Assembly: GCF_901764995.1 (NCBI RefSeq)
Contig: NZ_CABFKI010000003.1
Location: forward strand, 124,001 to 188,000
Source: Actinobacillus porcinus
GTDB taxonomy: Bacteria > Pseudomonadota > Gammaproteobacteria > Enterobacterales > Pasteurellaceae
Direction: 5' to 3'
Length of the DNA stretch: 64,000 nt
Shown here: piece after piece, positions 8,735 to 18,459 of the stretch
Numbering within the stretch: position 1 is the stretch's first letter
Layout of the letters: the number at the start of each line of letters is the position of its first letter
Made by a program: the position numbers and the translations under genes
Notes under the pieces: generated by a model
Databases searched by the model: none
What the model saw: the letters and a program-made list of their open reading frames with translations, nothing else
What the model was told of the DNA's origin: nothing

Positions 8735-8765
8735 TTGATTGCATTTTGTTTTTTTTTTGTACAAT
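8735..8765 (+). promoter_or_regulatory. Promoter with a T10 tract in the spacer, upstream of a lipoprotein gene
   Basis: TTGATT (8735-8740) and TACAAT (8760-8765) fit -35 and -10 boxes with a 19-base spacer. The spacer contains an uninterrupted run of ten T (8749-8758). A change of one or two T would bring the spacer to 17-18 bases. It lies 41 bases before the start codon of the lipoprotein gene. Confidence 0.5.
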
Positions 8766-8806
8766 TAAATAGCTTTTTTAACTCACTCTTTTATAAGGAT
8801 CTACAA

Positions 8807-9370
8807 ATGAAAAAATTATTATTAATTGCTATTACCGCTGTTGGTTTAGTTGGTTGTTCAGGTACTTTAAACATCAGCAATCAACTTCAGAGTTACCAAT
8901 CTCAGAATTATACAAAGGTCGATTCTTCTATTCTTCTTGGTGATTTTACATATGAACCAGCACAACAAGGCCGTCTAAAAGAAAGTCAGCTGGAAAATAC
9001 TGCTGTAGGAACAATCTATCTTGATAGAAGCGTAGCTGAAATTGTGAAGCAAATTACAGCAAAAGAATTGCAACTTACTGGCATTAATATCGGCACAGGA
9101 AATTTAAAGCTTTTAGGTAATGTGAAACAATTTAAGATGGATGATTTAGGTTATAGTGTAGATTTTATTTATACGATTAATTATAAATTAATGAAAAATA
9201 ATTCAGTTCTATGGGACAGAGATTATTCTCCTAAAAGGGTGACAGTATCAAAATTTGAATCAAATCCGCAAATGATGATTACAAATCAAATATACAGAAT
9301 GATTGGTGCAGGATATGATAAGTTTATTAATGATACTGGTGTGAAACAACTTTTAGAAACAAATAAATAA
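8807..9370 (+). CDS. Putative lipoprotein of unknown function
   Basis: 187 residues beginning MKKLLLIAITAVGLVGCSG, a clear lipoprotein signal with lipobox L-V-G-C. The mature protein begins with a polar segment rich in Ser, Gln and Asn and continues with alternating beta-like segments (GNLKLLGNVKQFKMDDLG, VDFIYTINYKLM). I do not recognise the family. I chose ATG 8807 rather than the in-frame ATG at 8735 because AAGGAT (8795-8800) is correctly spaced and the signal sequence starts there; the longer frame overlaps the promoter. It has its own promoter with a T10 spacer and is followed by an uptake-sequence-pair terminator, so it is probably a single-gene unit. Confidence 0.82.
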   Translation: MKKLLLIAITAVGLVGCSGTLNISNQLQSYQSQNYTKVDSSILLGDFTYEPAQQGRLKESQLENTAVGTIYLDRSVAEIVKQITAKELQLTGINIGTGNLKLLGNVKQFKMDDLGYSVDFIYTINYKLMKNNSVLWDRDYSPKRVTVSKFESNPQMMITNQIYRMIGAGYDKFINDTGVKQLLETNK

Positions 9371-9454
9371 GCTTTCTTATTGGCGGTTAGTTCTTTGTAA
9401 ATAGCACGGCTCGTGCTAGGTTATTTCTCAAAGATGAACTTTGTCAGCAATCTG

Positions 9455-9486
9455 AGTGCGGTAATTTGACCGCACTTTTTTATTTT
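9455..9486 (+). terminator. Uptake-sequence-pair terminator
   Basis: AGTGCGGT (9455-9462) and ACCGCACT (9469-9476) form a stem followed by a run of T. It is a pair of inverted Hin-type uptake sequences doubling as an intrinsic terminator, as is common in this family. It ends the lipoprotein transcript and separates it from the toxin-antitoxin pair. Confidence 0.8.
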
Positions 9487-9500
9487 TAACCGTTAAAATT

Positions 9501-9515
9501 TGTGCTAATATCACA
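9501..9515 (+). promoter_or_regulatory. Likely -10 region and operator of the toxin-antitoxin operon
   Basis: TGTGCTAATATCACA is a near-perfect 15-base palindrome (one mismatched pair) that covers a TAATAT -10 box 21 bases before the toxin start codon. Binding by the HTH antitoxin here would explain autoregulation, the rule in such modules. Inferred from position and symmetry only. Confidence 0.45.
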
Positions 9516-9535
9516 CTAAAGATGATAGGTGGTGA

Positions 9536-9910
9536 ATGCGAATATTTAAAACGAAAACTTTTGCCAAATTTGCGAAGAAAAAACAAATTATGGACGAGGA
9601 TCTTATTGATGCGGTAGAACGGGCGAATCAAGGTTTAATTGACGCGAATTTAGGGGGGAATGTCATTAAACAGCGTATTGCTAAACAGGGGCAGGGAAAA
9701 TCTTCAGGCTATCGTTCTCTTATTCTTTATCGAATTAACAACAATAGCTATTTTGTAGCGGCTATTGAAAAAAGTGACAGGGAAAATATTTCTGAACAAG
9801 AAGAAAATGCACTAAAACTACTTGCTAAGGTTTATGAAACCTACAGAGAAGAGCAAATCAATGCACTAGTTAAACAAGGGATTCTCATTGAAATTACGCT
9901 ACCCAAATAA
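9536..9910 (+). CDS. RelE-type toxin of a type II toxin-antitoxin module
   Basis: 124 residues with the pattern of the RelE/HigB-like PF06296 group: an N-terminal FKTKTFAKFAKK helix, a GNVIKQRIAKQGQGKSSGYRSLILYR core and a strand N-S-Y-F-V-A-A-I-E-K-S. Proteins of this group are mRNA interferases that act at the ribosome. The family is often about 110 residues, so this one is slightly long at the C-terminus. AGGTGG (9528-9533) precedes the ATG. The antitoxin gene follows after 16 bases; the toxin-first order is that of HigBA-type modules. Confidence 0.82.
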   Translation: MRIFKTKTFAKFAKKKQIMDEDLIDAVERANQGLIDANLGGNVIKQRIAKQGQGKSSGYRSLILYRINNNSYFVAAIEKSDRENISEQEENALKLLAKVYETYREEQINALVKQGILIEITLPK

Positions 9911-9926
9911 TTTAAGGAGTTAAAGA

Positions 9927-10238
9927 ATGAAATATCATAGTGAACTTACCGAAATGTTACATGCTCATGCGGCAGATTTATACGAAGCAGGTTTTTTAGA
10001 TAAACAAACAATGTCAAAATTTGATCGCAGCTGTTTAACACCTATTCAACCGCTAAGTGGTGATGAAATTCGCCAAATTCGTCAAAAAGCCCATTTCTCA
10101 CAAACAGTATTCGCTAACTATTTGAATGTGAGTAAAAATCTTGTTTCTGATTGGGAGCGTGGGGTGAAAAAACCAAGTGGAGCGGCATTAAAATTATTAA
10201 CGCTTGCGCAAACCAAGGGAATACAGGCGATAGCTTAA
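9927..10238 (+). CDS. HTH (XRE-family) antitoxin
   Basis: 103 residues. The C-terminal half is a Cro/CI-type helix-turn-helix: RQIRQKAHFSQTVFANYLNV, then SKNLVSDWERGVKKPSG. The N-terminal part (YHSELTEMLHAHAADLYEAG) probably forms the toxin-contact or dimerisation region. It pairs with the RelE-type toxin 16 bases upstream and should neutralise it and repress the operon through the palindrome at 9501-9515. AAGGAG lies eight bases before the ATG. Confidence 0.85.
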   Translation: MKYHSELTEMLHAHAADLYEAGFLDKQTMSKFDRSCLTPIQPLSGDEIRQIRQKAHFSQTVFANYLNVSKNLVSDWERGVKKPSGAALKLLTLAQTKGIQAIA

Positions 10239-10264
10239 TTTTTATTGTTTGAAAGAGAAATTTA

Positions 10265-10296
10265 ACACCGCACAGCGATCATGCGGTGTTTTTTTT
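10265..10296. terminator. Terminator between the antitoxin gene and metC
   Basis: ACACCGCA (10265-10272) and TGCGGTGT (10282-10289) form an 8-bp stem followed by a run of at least eight T on the plus strand. It ends the toxin-antitoxin transcript; the convergent metC ends a few bases beyond and may use it too. Confidence 0.8.
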
Positions 10297-10302
10297 ATTT
10301 CT

Positions 10303-11493
10303 TTACTTCAACCGCTCAAACCCGGCTTCAAGATCCGCGATTAATTCATCGGTATCTTCAAAACCAATATGCACACGGATTAAGGTTCCTGTTAAAGTGC
10401 GGTCAATATTCGGGCGAATTCGTTTAAGTTCTTCGGGTTGAGTGTACAAAATCAAACTTTCATAACCGCCCCAAGAATATGCCATGGTGAAAAGTTCAAA
10501 ATGATCCATAAAGGCAGAAAGTTTGTCGTGGCTAAGTTTCTCTTTTAACTCAAATGAGAATAACCCTGCGGAACCGCTGAAATCACGGGTAAAAAATTCA
10601 TGACCCGGACAACTTGGTAGCGCAGGATGGTAAACAGCTTTAACTTCGGGACGCTGTGCAAGCCATTTGGCGACTTTGATGCTGCTTTCGGTGTGTTGTT
10701 TGAAACGTACAGCAAGAGAACGAATACCGCGCGCGGTGGTGTAAGCGGTGTCGGCATCTACCATTTGTCCCATTAAATAAGAATTTTCGCGTAGTTGATC
10801 CCAACAACGGGCGTTAGAAACCGCAGTGCCAATCATCGCATCGGAATGCCCTACCAAGTATTTTGTGCCGGCTTGAATAGAAATATCCACGCCGTAATCT
10901 AAGGCTTTAAATAAAATACCGCCCGCCCAAGTGTTGTCGATCATAATGACGATTTCAGGGTTTACTTCACGCGCAGCTTTGACCATAGCCGGGACATCTT
11001 GTACTTCCATGGTTAATGAGCTTGGGCTTTCTAAGAATAATACTTTGGTATTGGGTTGAATGAGATCTTTTATTTGTGCGCCAATTAATGGATCGTAATA
11101 AGTTGTGGTAATCCCCATTTTACTTAAGATTGTATTACAAAAATCTTGTGTGGGTTCATAAGCCGCCCCGGTCATCAATACATGATCGCCTGATTGGACA
11201 AAGGCTAAAATAGCGTTGGTGACGGCGGCTGCGCCACAAGGGTATAGATAACAACCGGCACCGTTTTCCATTTCGGTCATTAAATCTTGTAAGGCAAAAT
11301 GGGTCAGTGTGCCGCGGCGACCGTAAAATAAGGCTTGTTTGGCGCGGTTAATGGTGGCTTCTTTTTTATGAGCAAGGTTTTCGAACACCAAGGAAGACGC
11401 GCGTTGAAGCACAGGATTTACGGAACCTTGGGTAACGCGTTTATGGCGTCCTGCGTGAACTAAAGTGGTGGCAAGAGAGTGTTTTTTTTGCAT
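10303..11493 (-). CDS. metC: Cystathionine beta-lyase
   Basis: 396 residues of the Cys/Met-metabolism PLP-enzyme family. The PLP lysine is in [19 protein letters not shown], which matches MetC rather than MetB. It splits cystathionine into homocysteine, pyruvate and ammonia in methionine synthesis, and so supplies the substrate of the MetH encoded 2 kb away. I chose ATG 11493 ([10 protein letters not shown]) because AGGACG lies eight bases upstream; the frame extends to 11547 but the extra residues are hydrophobic filler unlike the family. It is divergent from the peroxiredoxin gene. Confidence 0.93.
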   Translation of the reverse strand: MQKKHSLATTLVHAGRHKRVTQGSVNPVLQRASSLVFENLAHKKEATINRAKQALFYGRRGTLTHFALQDLMTEMENGAGCYLYPCGAAAVTNAILAFVQSGDHVLMTGAAYEPTQDFCNTILSKMGITTTYYDPLIGAQIKDLIQPNTKVLFLESPSSLTMEVQDVPAMVKAAREVNPEIVIMIDNTWAGGILFKALDYGVDISIQAGTKYLVGHSDAMIGTAVSNARCWDQLRENSYLMGQMVDADTAYTTARGIRSLAVRFKQHTESSIKVAKWLAQRPEVKAVYHPALPSCPGHEFFTRDFSGSAGLFSFELKEKLSHDKLSAFMDHFELFTMAYSWGGYESLILYTQPEELKRIRPNIDRTLTGTLIRVHIGFEDTDELIADLEAGFERLK

Positions 11494-11648
11494 ATTACGT
11501 CCTGTTAGGAAAAATAGATTAAAATAATAGATAAAATCAACTACCAAAGTGCGGTGGATTTACATAGAATTTTCAGCGTTAATTTTGCACTTGAATTCAC
11601 TTCTGTGCAAAAGTTTTTTTCAACCACCTTTTTATTAGGAGAACAATT

Positions 11649-12251
11649 ATGGTATTAGTCACTCGTCCGGCACCGGATTTTACATCGGCAGCAGTTTTAG
11701 GTAATGGCGAAATCGTTGATAACTTCAACTTTAAACAACACATCGCAGGGAAAGCAGCAGTAATTTTCTTCTACCCATTAGATTTTACTTTCGTTTGCCC
11801 ATCTGAATTAATCGCATTCGACCACCGTTATGAGGAATTCAAAAAACGTGGTGTAGAAGTGGTTGGTGTGTCAATCGACTCTCAATTCACACACAACGCG
11901 TGGCGTAATACTGCAACTGAAAACGGCGGTATCGGTAAAGTTCAATATGCATTAGCGGCAGACGTTAAACACGAAATCGCACAAGCATACGGTATTGAAC
12001 ACCCGGAAGCAGGCGTGGCATTACGTGCGTCATTCTTAATCGACAAAAACGGTATCGTGCGTCACCAAGTGGTTAACGATTTACCATTAGGTCGTAACAT
12101 CGATGAAATGTTACGTATGGTTGATGCGTTACAATTCCATGAAGAACACGGTGAAGTTTGCCCGGCACAATGGGAAAAAGGTAAAGAAGGTATGAAAGAC
12201 AACCCGGAAGGCGTTGCGAAATACTTAAAACAAAATGCGGATAAATTATAA
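11649..12251 (+). CDS. Typical 2-Cys peroxiredoxin (AhpC/Prx1 type)
   Basis: 200 residues, standard length. The peroxidatic cysteine is C50 in DFTFVCPSE and the resolving cysteine is C171 in GEVCPAQW, so both are present and the protein should work as an obligate dimer reducing hydrogen peroxide and organic peroxides. Codon usage is strongly biased (repeated GAA, AAA, GGT, TTA), as in highly expressed genes. AGGAG lies before ATG 11649. No ahpF or thioredoxin-reductase gene is adjacent, so the electron donor is not evident here. It ends in a strong terminator and is probably monocistronic. Often named tsaA or ahpC. Confidence 0.93.
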   Translation: MVLVTRPAPDFTSAAVLGNGEIVDNFNFKQHIAGKAAVIFFYPLDFTFVCPSELIAFDHRYEEFKKRGVEVVGVSIDSQFTHNAWRNTATENGGIGKVQYALAADVKHEIAQAYGIEHPEAGVALRASFLIDKNGIVRHQVVNDLPLGRNIDEMLRMVDALQFHEEHGEVCPAQWEKGKEGMKDNPEGVAKYLKQNADKL

Positions 12252-12272
12252 TTCTTAATTTATTGTGAAAAG

Positions 12273-12302
12273 AGCCACACTATTTTGTAGTGTGGCTTTT
12301 TT
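12273..12302 (+). terminator. Peroxiredoxin terminator
   Basis: AGCCACACTA (12273-12282) and TAGTGTGGCT (12288-12297), a perfect 10-bp stem with a 5-base loop, followed by six T. Confidence 0.92.
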
Positions 12303-12331
12303 GTTGCCTGTTGTACGCTGATATGACGAAA

Positions 12332-12964
12332 TTAGCTTTTAATTTTCCCATTTTCAACACAAATAATCCGATCAAATCTTTCCGCTAATTCACTAGGTTG
12401 ATGGGTTACGAGTAATAATGTTAATTTTTTTTCTGTGCATAATCCATCAATTAAATTTAACATTTCTTGGCGTAAGTGGGGATCGAGCGCCGAGAAGGGT
12501 TCGTCAAGCAATAAAATCGGTTTATCGCGCAGTAAACAACGGGCAATTGCCACGCGTTGTTTTTGTCCGCCTGAAAGTGCGGTGGGTTTTCGGTTTAAAA
12601 ATGCCTGTAAACCCACCGCACTTGCTACTTGTTGTACCCGTTGTTTTTCGTCATGATTGAGCTTTAAACTTGGGTGGATACCTAACCCCAAATTTTGTTC
12701 CACTGTCAAATGGGGAAATAGATTGTTGTCTTGAAATAACATCGAAACAGGGCGCAAGTGCGGTTCGGTTTGGGTGTGATTTTCACCATTAAGCCAAATT
12801 TCCCCTGCGTGACCTTGTTCAAAGCCCGCGATTAAATTGAGCAAGGTGCTTTTCCCCGCGCCGCTTGCGCCGATAATGGCAATTTTTTCTTGTGCTTTAA
12901 CCTGCAAATCAAAGTGCATTTGCATGTCTTTATATTGAAATTGAAGTTGGTTCAGTTTAATCAC
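12332..12964 (-). CDS. thiQ: Thiamine ABC transporter, ATP-binding protein
   Basis: 210-residue ABC ATPase: Walker [10 protein letters not shown] near residue 33, Q-loop F-Q-D-N-N-L-F-P-H, signature [10 protein letters not shown], Walker [13 protein letters not shown] and the switch histidine in VTHQ. It powers thiamine uptake with ThiP and ThiB. It is the last gene of the thiB-thiP-thiQ operon and overlaps thiP by eight bases, so translation is probably coupled. The short length and operon position separate it from other ABC ATPases. Confidence 0.95.
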   Translation of the reverse strand: MIKLNQLQFQYKDMQMHFDLQVKAQEKIAIIGASGAGKSTLLNLIAGFEQGHAGEIWLNGENHTQTEPHLRPVSMLFQDNNLFPHLTVEQNLGLGIHPSLKLNHDEKQRVQQVASAVGLQAFLNRKPTALSGGQKQRVAIARCLLRDKPILLLDEPFSALDPHLRQEMLNLIDGLCTEKKLTLLLVTHQPSELAERFDRIICVENGKIKS

Positions 12965-14567
12965 GTTGTTTTTCTACCATAAAAAATAAACCCAAACACA
13001 CCAGCATTAGGATGAATGCGGTGACCGCGGCTTCATCACCGCGATAGCTACCCAGTTGCTGGTAAAGCAAATAAGGCAAAGAGCTAAAGTCTTGGTTGCC
13101 AAATAAAGCAATAGCGGTAAAGTCCCCGAGAGATAAGGCGCAGGCTAAGGCAAAGGCATATTGCATCGGTTTGGCTAAATTGTGCCATTCAATCAATCGA
13201 AAGCGTGACCAACCTTGCATACCAAGAGATTGACAGAGTTTTTCGTAATATTGCATATTTTGGTTCATCGGAACCGCAAGGATGCGCACCACAAAAGGCA
13301 AGGCAGATAAGGCATTGCAGAACACTAAAACGCCAAATAAATGCCAACGATTAAAATGGATATCTTGCAATAAGACATAAAGCCCAATAGCAAGCACCAG
13401 CATGGGAATACTTAAGACGATCATACTGCTATTCACCAAACCATGAGCAAGGTACGGGAAATAGAGCCAATGGAGTTGACGGGAAAATTGCAAAAGTGCG
13501 GTGGCAAAAATGACTGAAACCAAGGCAGAAAGGGGCGCGATGGTAAAGGAATAGCCCATTGCCTGCCACAGTTGTGGATTTTGCCACGCGGTCAAGAAGC
13601 TGTCTGCACTGATTGCATTGACGATAACGTTGCATAAAGGCAATAAAATAAAAATACTGACCACCATTAAACAAAAAAACTGCCAATATTTGACCGCACT
13701 TGATTGTTTCGGCAGCCATAATGCGTGGAAATCTAAATGGGTTTCGGGCAATTTGCTGAAAATTGCACTTAAAGCAAATAAGGTTAAGCAAAAAACGCAT
13801 TGTAGCAAGGCGAAAAATGCCGCTTTGGAAAGGTCAAAATCAAAAATGATCGCTTGGTAAATGGCGACTTCGATGGTGGTAAATTTCGGGCCACCGCCTA
13901 AAACAAGAACAATGGCAAAGCTGGTGAAGCACAGCATAAAAATGAGCACAAAGCTCGGCAGCAATTGCTGACGCAAGTAGGGGAGTTCTAACCAACGAAT
14001 AAATTGCCAACCGCGGATATTCAATTGTGCGGCGAGTTGGCGTTGTTGGTTGGGAATGGCATAAAAACTTTGCAGGAACATTCGTGCGGCAAGGGGAATG
14101 TTAAAAAATAAATGGGCGATGAGAATGCCGGTTAAACCGTAGATATTCGGTCGCCAATCCCATTGCCAGTAAGCGCACAGTTTGGCTAGCCAACCGGATG
14201 CACCGTAGATGCCTAAAATGCCAAAAACGGCGACCAAAGAAGGTAATACAAAGGTGACTGAAAACAGGCGTAGTAAAAAGGCTTTACCTCTGAAGGATTG
14301 GTAGAAAAAGGCGCGGGCAAAGAGCAAACCAATGACAATGGAAAGGCTTGCGCTGAGAAACGCCTGTCCAAGGCTGAATAAAAGCACCTGATGAAAATAG
14401 GGATCTTGCCACCATTCTTGCCATAAAATGCTTTCGCCTGAAGTCAAAACCGCATTTAGTGACGCGCCATAAAGGGCAAAAATGAGGCTTAATACTGCAA
14501 TTCCGCCCAAATAATGACGTGGGCGGAGAGCGGTTAAGCGAGATAGTGCGGTAGAAAAAGCCATCAT
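12957..14567 (-). CDS. thiP: Thiamine ABC transporter, permease
   Basis: 536 residues with about 12 hydrophobic segments and two copies of the binding-protein-dependent permease fold, the fused arrangement typical of ThiP. EAA-type loops occur near SIRGWQ-like ([20 protein letters not shown]) and [16 protein letters not shown]. It forms the inner-membrane channel with ThiQ at the cytoplasmic face. The start codon directly follows the thiB stop codon, and the gene overlaps thiQ downstream. Control is through the TPP riboswitch ahead of thiB. Confidence 0.95.
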   Translation of the reverse strand: MMAFSTALSRLTALRPRHYLGGIAVLSLIFALYGASLNAVLTSGESILWQEWWQDPYFHQVLLFSLGQAFLSASLSIVIGLLFARAFFYQSFRGKAFLLRLFSVTFVLPSLVAVFGILGIYGASGWLAKLCAYWQWDWRPNIYGLTGILIAHLFFNIPLAARMFLQSFYAIPNQQRQLAAQLNIRGWQFIRWLELPYLRQQLLPSFVLIFMLCFTSFAIVLVLGGGPKFTTIEVAIYQAIIFDFDLSKAAFFALLQCVFCLTLFALSAIFSKLPETHLDFHALWLPKQSSAVKYWQFFCLMVVSIFILLPLCNVIVNAISADSFLTAWQNPQLWQAMGYSFTIAPLSALVSVIFATALLQFSRQLHWLYFPYLAHGLVNSSMIVLSIPMLVLAIGLYVLLQDIHFNRWHLFGVLVFCNALSALPFVVRILAVPMNQNMQYYEKLCQSLGMQGWSRFRLIEWHNLAKPMQYAFALACALSLGDFTAIALFGNQDFSSLPYLLYQQLGSYRGDEAAVTAFILMLVCLGLFFMVEKQRD

Positions 14568-15563
14568 TTATTTCGACAAAACCTGTTGCCAAGTGGCGAT
14601 CCAACTTTTCAATGCGCTTTCGGTCACGCGGCTGCTATCGAGAGTTTTGCTGGCTTTTTGGCTTTGCTTTAAGGCGTCAAAGTGCGGTTCAATTTCCGCG
14701 GAAATGGCGGATAGCATCACGTTTTTCGGTGTGATAATTTTTTGTGCTTCCGGGGTGAAAATGAATTGCAGAAAACGATCCGCGCAAGCGTTGTTTCGAT
14801 GCGCTATTTTGGCCGCGGTGGTGTATTGATAGATTGCCCCTTCCGTAAATTGGGTCGCGGCATAGTGATCTTTTTGTTCTTTCAATAAGTGATAAAGCGG
14901 CGATGTGTTATGGCTCAAGACTAAATCCGCTTCGCCTTTTAAAAAGGCACCATAGGTTTCTGTCCAACCTTTGCCCACGGTCACCGTATGTTTTGCCAGT
15001 TTTTCCCAGGCTTGCTGAATTTGGTTTTCACCAAAAACCAGGTTCATCCAAGCCACCAAACCGCGCCCCATACTGCTTGTGCGTGGATCCTGATAAATCA
15101 CACGCAAATCTTGACGCTCTACTAATTCCTGCAAAGATTTTGGGGGATTAGTCAGTTTGGTTTTGTCATAAATAAAGGCAAATTGCCCAAATTCATAGGG
15201 AATAAAATAGGGATTTTTCCAACTTTCGGGCAAGTCTAATTGATTGAAATCAAAATTAATTTTCTCAAATAAGCCTGTTTTTTCGGCAGCTTCCAGTTGT
15301 TGCTCGTGCAAACCTAATACCAAATCGGCTTGCGTTTTATTTTTTTCAAGACGTAAGCGGTTGAGCAAGGTGCTGGTTTGTTCAAAAACCGTATAGTGAA
15401 TTTGACATTGCGGGTTGGCTTTTTCAAATACGTTTTTGATTTCTAAGCCCGGTCCCCAGTCTGCACCAAAGAATTCTTCGGTGTAAACATTGACAGATTG
15501 TGCGGCAAATGCACTGGTAGATAACGCAGAAAGTGCGGTTAAAATTAAGCGTGTTTTAGACAT
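14568..15563 (-). CDS. thiB: Thiamine-binding periplasmic protein
   Basis: 331 residues with a Sec signal peptide (MSKTRLILTALSALSTSAFA, cleavage after S-A-F-A). The mature part begins QSVNVYTEEFF and has the ThiB/TbpA pattern, including DLVLGLHEQQL, SSMGRGLVAWM and GKGWTETYGAFL. It delivers thiamine, thiamine phosphate and probably TPP to ThiP. It is the first gene of thiBPQ and lies directly behind a TPP riboswitch. Confidence 0.95.
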   Translation of the reverse strand: MSKTRLILTALSALSTSAFAAQSVNVYTEEFFGADWGPGLEIKNVFEKANPQCQIHYTVFEQTSTLLNRLRLEKNKTQADLVLGLHEQQLEAAEKTGLFEKINFDFNQLDLPESWKNPYFIPYEFGQFAFIYDKTKLTNPPKSLQELVERQDLRVIYQDPRTSSMGRGLVAWMNLVFGENQIQQAWEKLAKHTVTVGKGWTETYGAFLKGEADLVLSHNTSPLYHLLKEQKDHYAATQFTEGAIYQYTTAAKIAHRNNACADRFLQFIFTPEAQKIITPKNVMLSAISAEIEPHFDALKQSQKASKTLDSSRVTESALKSWIATWQQVLSK

Positions 15564-15627
15564 AAAAAAATCCTTTAAACAAGTTAAAGGAATTCAAGTG
15601 CGGTCAAATTTGTATAAATTTTCCGTT

Positions 15628-15711
15628 TCTCAAATCCCTACGCTGATATTACTCGGTTCAGGTTCTACGGGTATTTTCTCAGCCTTAAAGTTAAAGCACC
15701 CCGTTGAGAAC
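15628..15711 (-). promoter_or_regulatory. TPP riboswitch (THI element)
   Basis: Read on the minus strand the element has the family core in order: ACGGGGTGC, GGCTGAGAAAATACCCGT, AGAACCTGA, then GTAATATCAGCGTAGGGA. These are the pyrimidine-sensing CUGAGA loop and the pyrophosphate-sensing helix of the thiamine pyrophosphate aptamer. It precedes thiB by about 65 bases and should shut off thiBPQ when TPP is plentiful. Confidence 0.95.
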
Positions 15712-15819
15712 TTTTTTAGTTTAAAACTTTCAAAAAAATAATCAATAGTTAGAAGTAAGATTGATTTTGGCAATATGATGTAAATCACGTAAAATACGCC
15801 AAATTTTAAGGGATAAATG

Positions 15820-16437
15820 ATGTTTAGCTTAATCAAAAAATTATCAAATAAATATTGTCGACAATGGATCAATAAGCGTTTGCGTGCAAAATTGAAAAAT
15901 CACCAAATGTCAGTGATTTCAAGTAATTGCAATGGCGCGTTAATTTTGCATGACTTAGGCGAGGCGTTCCGTTCGCCGTTCGTCAATCTTTATTTGGATC
16001 CTGCGGATTTCATTAAATATTTGCAACAACCCCGGCATTATCAAGCGCAAGAATTATTTTTTGTGGAATCGGATAAAGGCTATCCTGTGGCTAAGTTGGA
16101 TGATATTTGGCTGTATTTTGTCCATTATCATTCAGAACAAGATGCGCGAGAAAAATGGCAGCAGCGTTCGGCGCGGATTAATTGGGATAATGTTTTTGTG
16201 ATGATGACGGCGCGTGATGGGTTTACGGAAGCAGATTTGCGCGCTTTTGATGCCTTGCCTTATGCGCATAAAGTAGTGTTTGTACATAAACCCTATCCCG
16301 ATATTAAATCAGCATGTTACATTAAGGGCTTTGAACAAGATTACCAAGTTGGGGATTTATATGAATATTCCGGTTGTTTGGGCAAAAAGTACTACGACCA
16401 GTTTGATTATGTGAGTTGGTTTAATCAAAAATGCTGA
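15820..16437 (+). CDS. DUF1919 family protein
   Basis: About 205 residues. The pattern CNGALILHDLGEAFRSPFVNLY near the N-terminus, followed by a Y-P-V-A-K-L-D-D-I-W-L-Y-F-V-H-Y segment and V-F-V-H-K-P-Y, is that of DUF1919, a family often found near exopolysaccharide or LPS genes and sometimes annotated as a phosphotransferase-like enzyme. No signal peptide or membrane segment. Two ATG codons occur in tandem (15817 and 15820); AGGGA at 15809-15813 is better spaced for the second. It stands alone between thiB and accA. The true function is unknown. Confidence 0.75.
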   Translation: MFSLIKKLSNKYCRQWINKRLRAKLKNHQMSVISSNCNGALILHDLGEAFRSPFVNLYLDPADFIKYLQQPRHYQAQELFFVESDKGYPVAKLDDIWLYFVHYHSEQDAREKWQQRSARINWDNVFVMMTARDGFTEADLRAFDALPYAHKVVFVHKPYPDIKSACYIKGFEQDYQVGDLYEYSGCLGKKYYDQFDYVSWFNQKC

Positions 16438-16550
16438 AAAATTACTGCAATTTTCTGTGAAAAAGCATAGAATACAGCGAAAATTTACGCGCCTAGCAAC
16501 GTAGATTGTGAAAGTGCGGTTCGTTTTACTCTCAATTTTTAGGATTAAAG

Positions 16551-17504
16551 ATGAGTCAAGAATATTTAGATTTTGAATTACCGATTGCTGAACTTGAAGC
16601 AAAAATCGAATCATTGCGTTCTGTGTCTGAAACAGACGGTAAAATTGATTTAGATGATGAAATCAAACGCTTACAAAAGAAAAGTGCAGAGTTGACGAAA
16701 AAAACCTTTGCCAATTTAGATGCGTGGCAGATTTCACGTATGGCGCGTCATCCAAATCGTCCTTACACCTTGGATTATATTGAACATATTTTTACAGAGT
16801 TTGACGAGCTTGCGGGCGACCGCGCTTTTGCGGATGATAAAGCCATTGTGGGTGGCTTGGCGCGTTTAGATGGTCGCCCTGTGATGGTGATTGGTCACCA
16901 AAAAGGTCGTACGACCAAAGAAAAAGTGATGCGTAATTTCGGGATGCCGGCACCTGAAGGCTATCGTAAAGCATTGCGTTTAATGGAAATGGCTGAGCGT
17001 TTTAAATTGCCGATTATCACCTTTATTGATACCCCGGGGGCGTATCCGGGGGTCGGCGCAGAAGAACGTGGACAAGCGGAAGCCATCGCACGTAACTTGC
17101 GTGAAATGGCGAAATTAAGTGTGCCTGTGATTTGTACTGTCATTGGCGAAGGTGGCTCAGGCGGTGCGTTGGCAATCGGTGTGGGCGATAAAGTGAATAT
17201 GTTGCAATATTCCACTTATTCGGTGATTTCTCCTGAAGGCTGTGCGTCTATTCTTTGGAAAAGTGCTGAAAAGGCGTCAACGGCAGCGGAAGTCATGGGC
17301 TTAACCGCAGAGCGTTTAAAAGAATTGAATTTAATTGATAATATTGTGCCAGAACCATTAGGCGGCGCACACCGTAATTATGCGGAAATGGCGAAAAACT
17401 TAAAAGCCCGTTTGAGTGCAGATTTAGCGGAATTAGATGGCTTAGATCAGTCCGCTTTGCTTGAACGCCGTTATCAGCGTTTAATGTCTTACGGTTATTG
17501 TTAA
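16551..17504 (+). CDS. accA: Acetyl-CoA carboxylase carboxyltransferase, alpha subunit
   Basis: 317 residues, the standard AccA length. It shows the N-terminal coiled region ([19 protein letters not shown]), the [11 protein letters not shown] loop and the oxyanion-type glycine motif [15 protein letters not shown]. With AccD it moves the carboxyl group from biotin-BCCP to acetyl-CoA, the first step of fatty acid synthesis. AGGA lies six to nine bases before ATG 16551. The accA-pdxY-tilS order is the same as in H. influenzae. An uptake-sequence-pair terminator follows. Confidence 0.97.
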   Translation: MSQEYLDFELPIAELEAKIESLRSVSETDGKIDLDDEIKRLQKKSAELTKKTFANLDAWQISRMARHPNRPYTLDYIEHIFTEFDELAGDRAFADDKAIVGGLARLDGRPVMVIGHQKGRTTKEKVMRNFGMPAPEGYRKALRLMEMAERFKLPIITFIDTPGAYPGVGAEERGQAEAIARNLREMAKLSVPVICTVIGEGGSGGALAIGVGDKVNMLQYSTYSVISPEGCASILWKSAEKASTAAEVMGLTAERLKELNLIDNIVPEPLGGAHRNYAEMAKNLKARLSADLAELDGLDQSALLERRYQRLMSYGYC

Positions 17505-17519
17505 TCTCTCACAACGGAT

Positions 17520-17551
17520 AAAAGTGCGGTTATTTTTAACCGCACTTTTGT
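17520..17551 (+). terminator. Uptake-sequence-pair terminator after accA
   Basis: AAAGTGCGGTTA (17521-17532) pairs with TAACCGCACTTT (17538-17549), followed by T residues. Two inverted Hin-type uptake sequences form the stem. Confidence 0.85.
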
Positions 17552-17587
17552 TATTCTCATTTTTATATTAATAACAGGAGGTAACCA

Positions 17588-18448
17588 ATGAAAAACGTTC
17601 TTTCAATTCAATCACATGTAGTATTTGGCTATGCAGGAAATAAGTCTGCGACCTTTCCTATGCAATTGAATGGGATTGATGTATGGGCATTAAATACCGT
17701 GCAATTCTCAAACCATACCCAATACGGCAAGTGGACAGGAATGGTGATTCCGCACCAACAAATTCCTGAAATTGTGAACGGGATTGACGCCATTGGCGCA
17801 TTAAAACATTGTGATGCGGTGGTGTCGGGCTACATTGGTTCACCTGATCAAGTGGATGAAATTATTAAAGCATTTCATCAAGTTAAAGCGCGAAATCCTA
17901 ACGCCGTTTATCTTTGCGATCCTGTGATGGGGAATGAAGAAAAAGGCTGTGTTGTGGCGGCAGGCGTACGCGAAAAATTAATTGAAGTGGCTTTACCGCA
18001 CGCGGACATCATTACGCCGAATCTCTTTGAATTACAACAACTTTCCGGCTTGGACGTAACCCACTTTGAACAAGCGGTTCAAGCGGTTCAACATTTATTG
18101 ACCAAAGGCCCGAAAATGGTGGTGGTAAAACACCTTGGTTCAGCGAGCAAATATCAAGGGGCTTTTGATATGTTGCTGGGGACAGAAAACGGCGTGTGGT
18201 TATTAAGCCGTCCGTTGTACCAATTTGCCAAAGATCCTGTGGGCGTTGGCGATTTAACCGCAGGGCTTTTCTTAGCCAATTTATTGAACGGCAAATCAGA
18301 GTTGGAAGCCTTTGAACAAATGGGCAATGCGGTCAACGAAGTGATGGAAATTACCTACAACTTGGGGTCATACGAGTTACAACTCATCGAAGCACGCCAC
18401 GCCATTATGAACCCGAAAGCGCAATTTAGCGCGGAGAAAGTGGCGTAG
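17588..18448 (+). CDS. pdxY: Pyridoxal kinase
   Basis: 286 residues of the ribokinase-like PdxY/PdxK family. N-terminal [20 protein letters not shown] binds the vitamer, DPVMGN binds ATP/metal, and the catalytic aspartate is in [16 protein letters not shown]. The G-V-G-D-L form of the anion-hole motif is the PdxY type. It makes pyridoxal phosphate by salvage. AGGAGG (17577-17582) is a perfect ribosome-binding site. tilS starts 11 bases after its stop, so the two are probably co-transcribed. Confidence 0.95.
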   Translation: MKNVLSIQSHVVFGYAGNKSATFPMQLNGIDVWALNTVQFSNHTQYGKWTGMVIPHQQIPEIVNGIDAIGALKHCDAVVSGYIGSPDQVDEIIKAFHQVKARNPNAVYLCDPVMGNEEKGCVVAAGVREKLIEVALPHADIITPNLFELQQLSGLDVTHFEQAVQAVQHLLTKGPKMVVVKHLGSASKYQGAFDMLLGTENGVWLLSRPLYQFAKDPVGVGDLTAGLFLANLLNGKSELEAFEQMGNAVNEVMEITYNLGSYELQLIEARHAIMNPKAQFSAEKVA

Positions 18449-18459
18449 ATTGAGTCCCA

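Noticed and set aside
8540-8806. B12 riboswitch or MetJ operator ahead of metH
   Set aside because: I looked for the B12-box wording and for AGACGTCT-type MetJ sites and saw neither; only dispersed palindromes are present.
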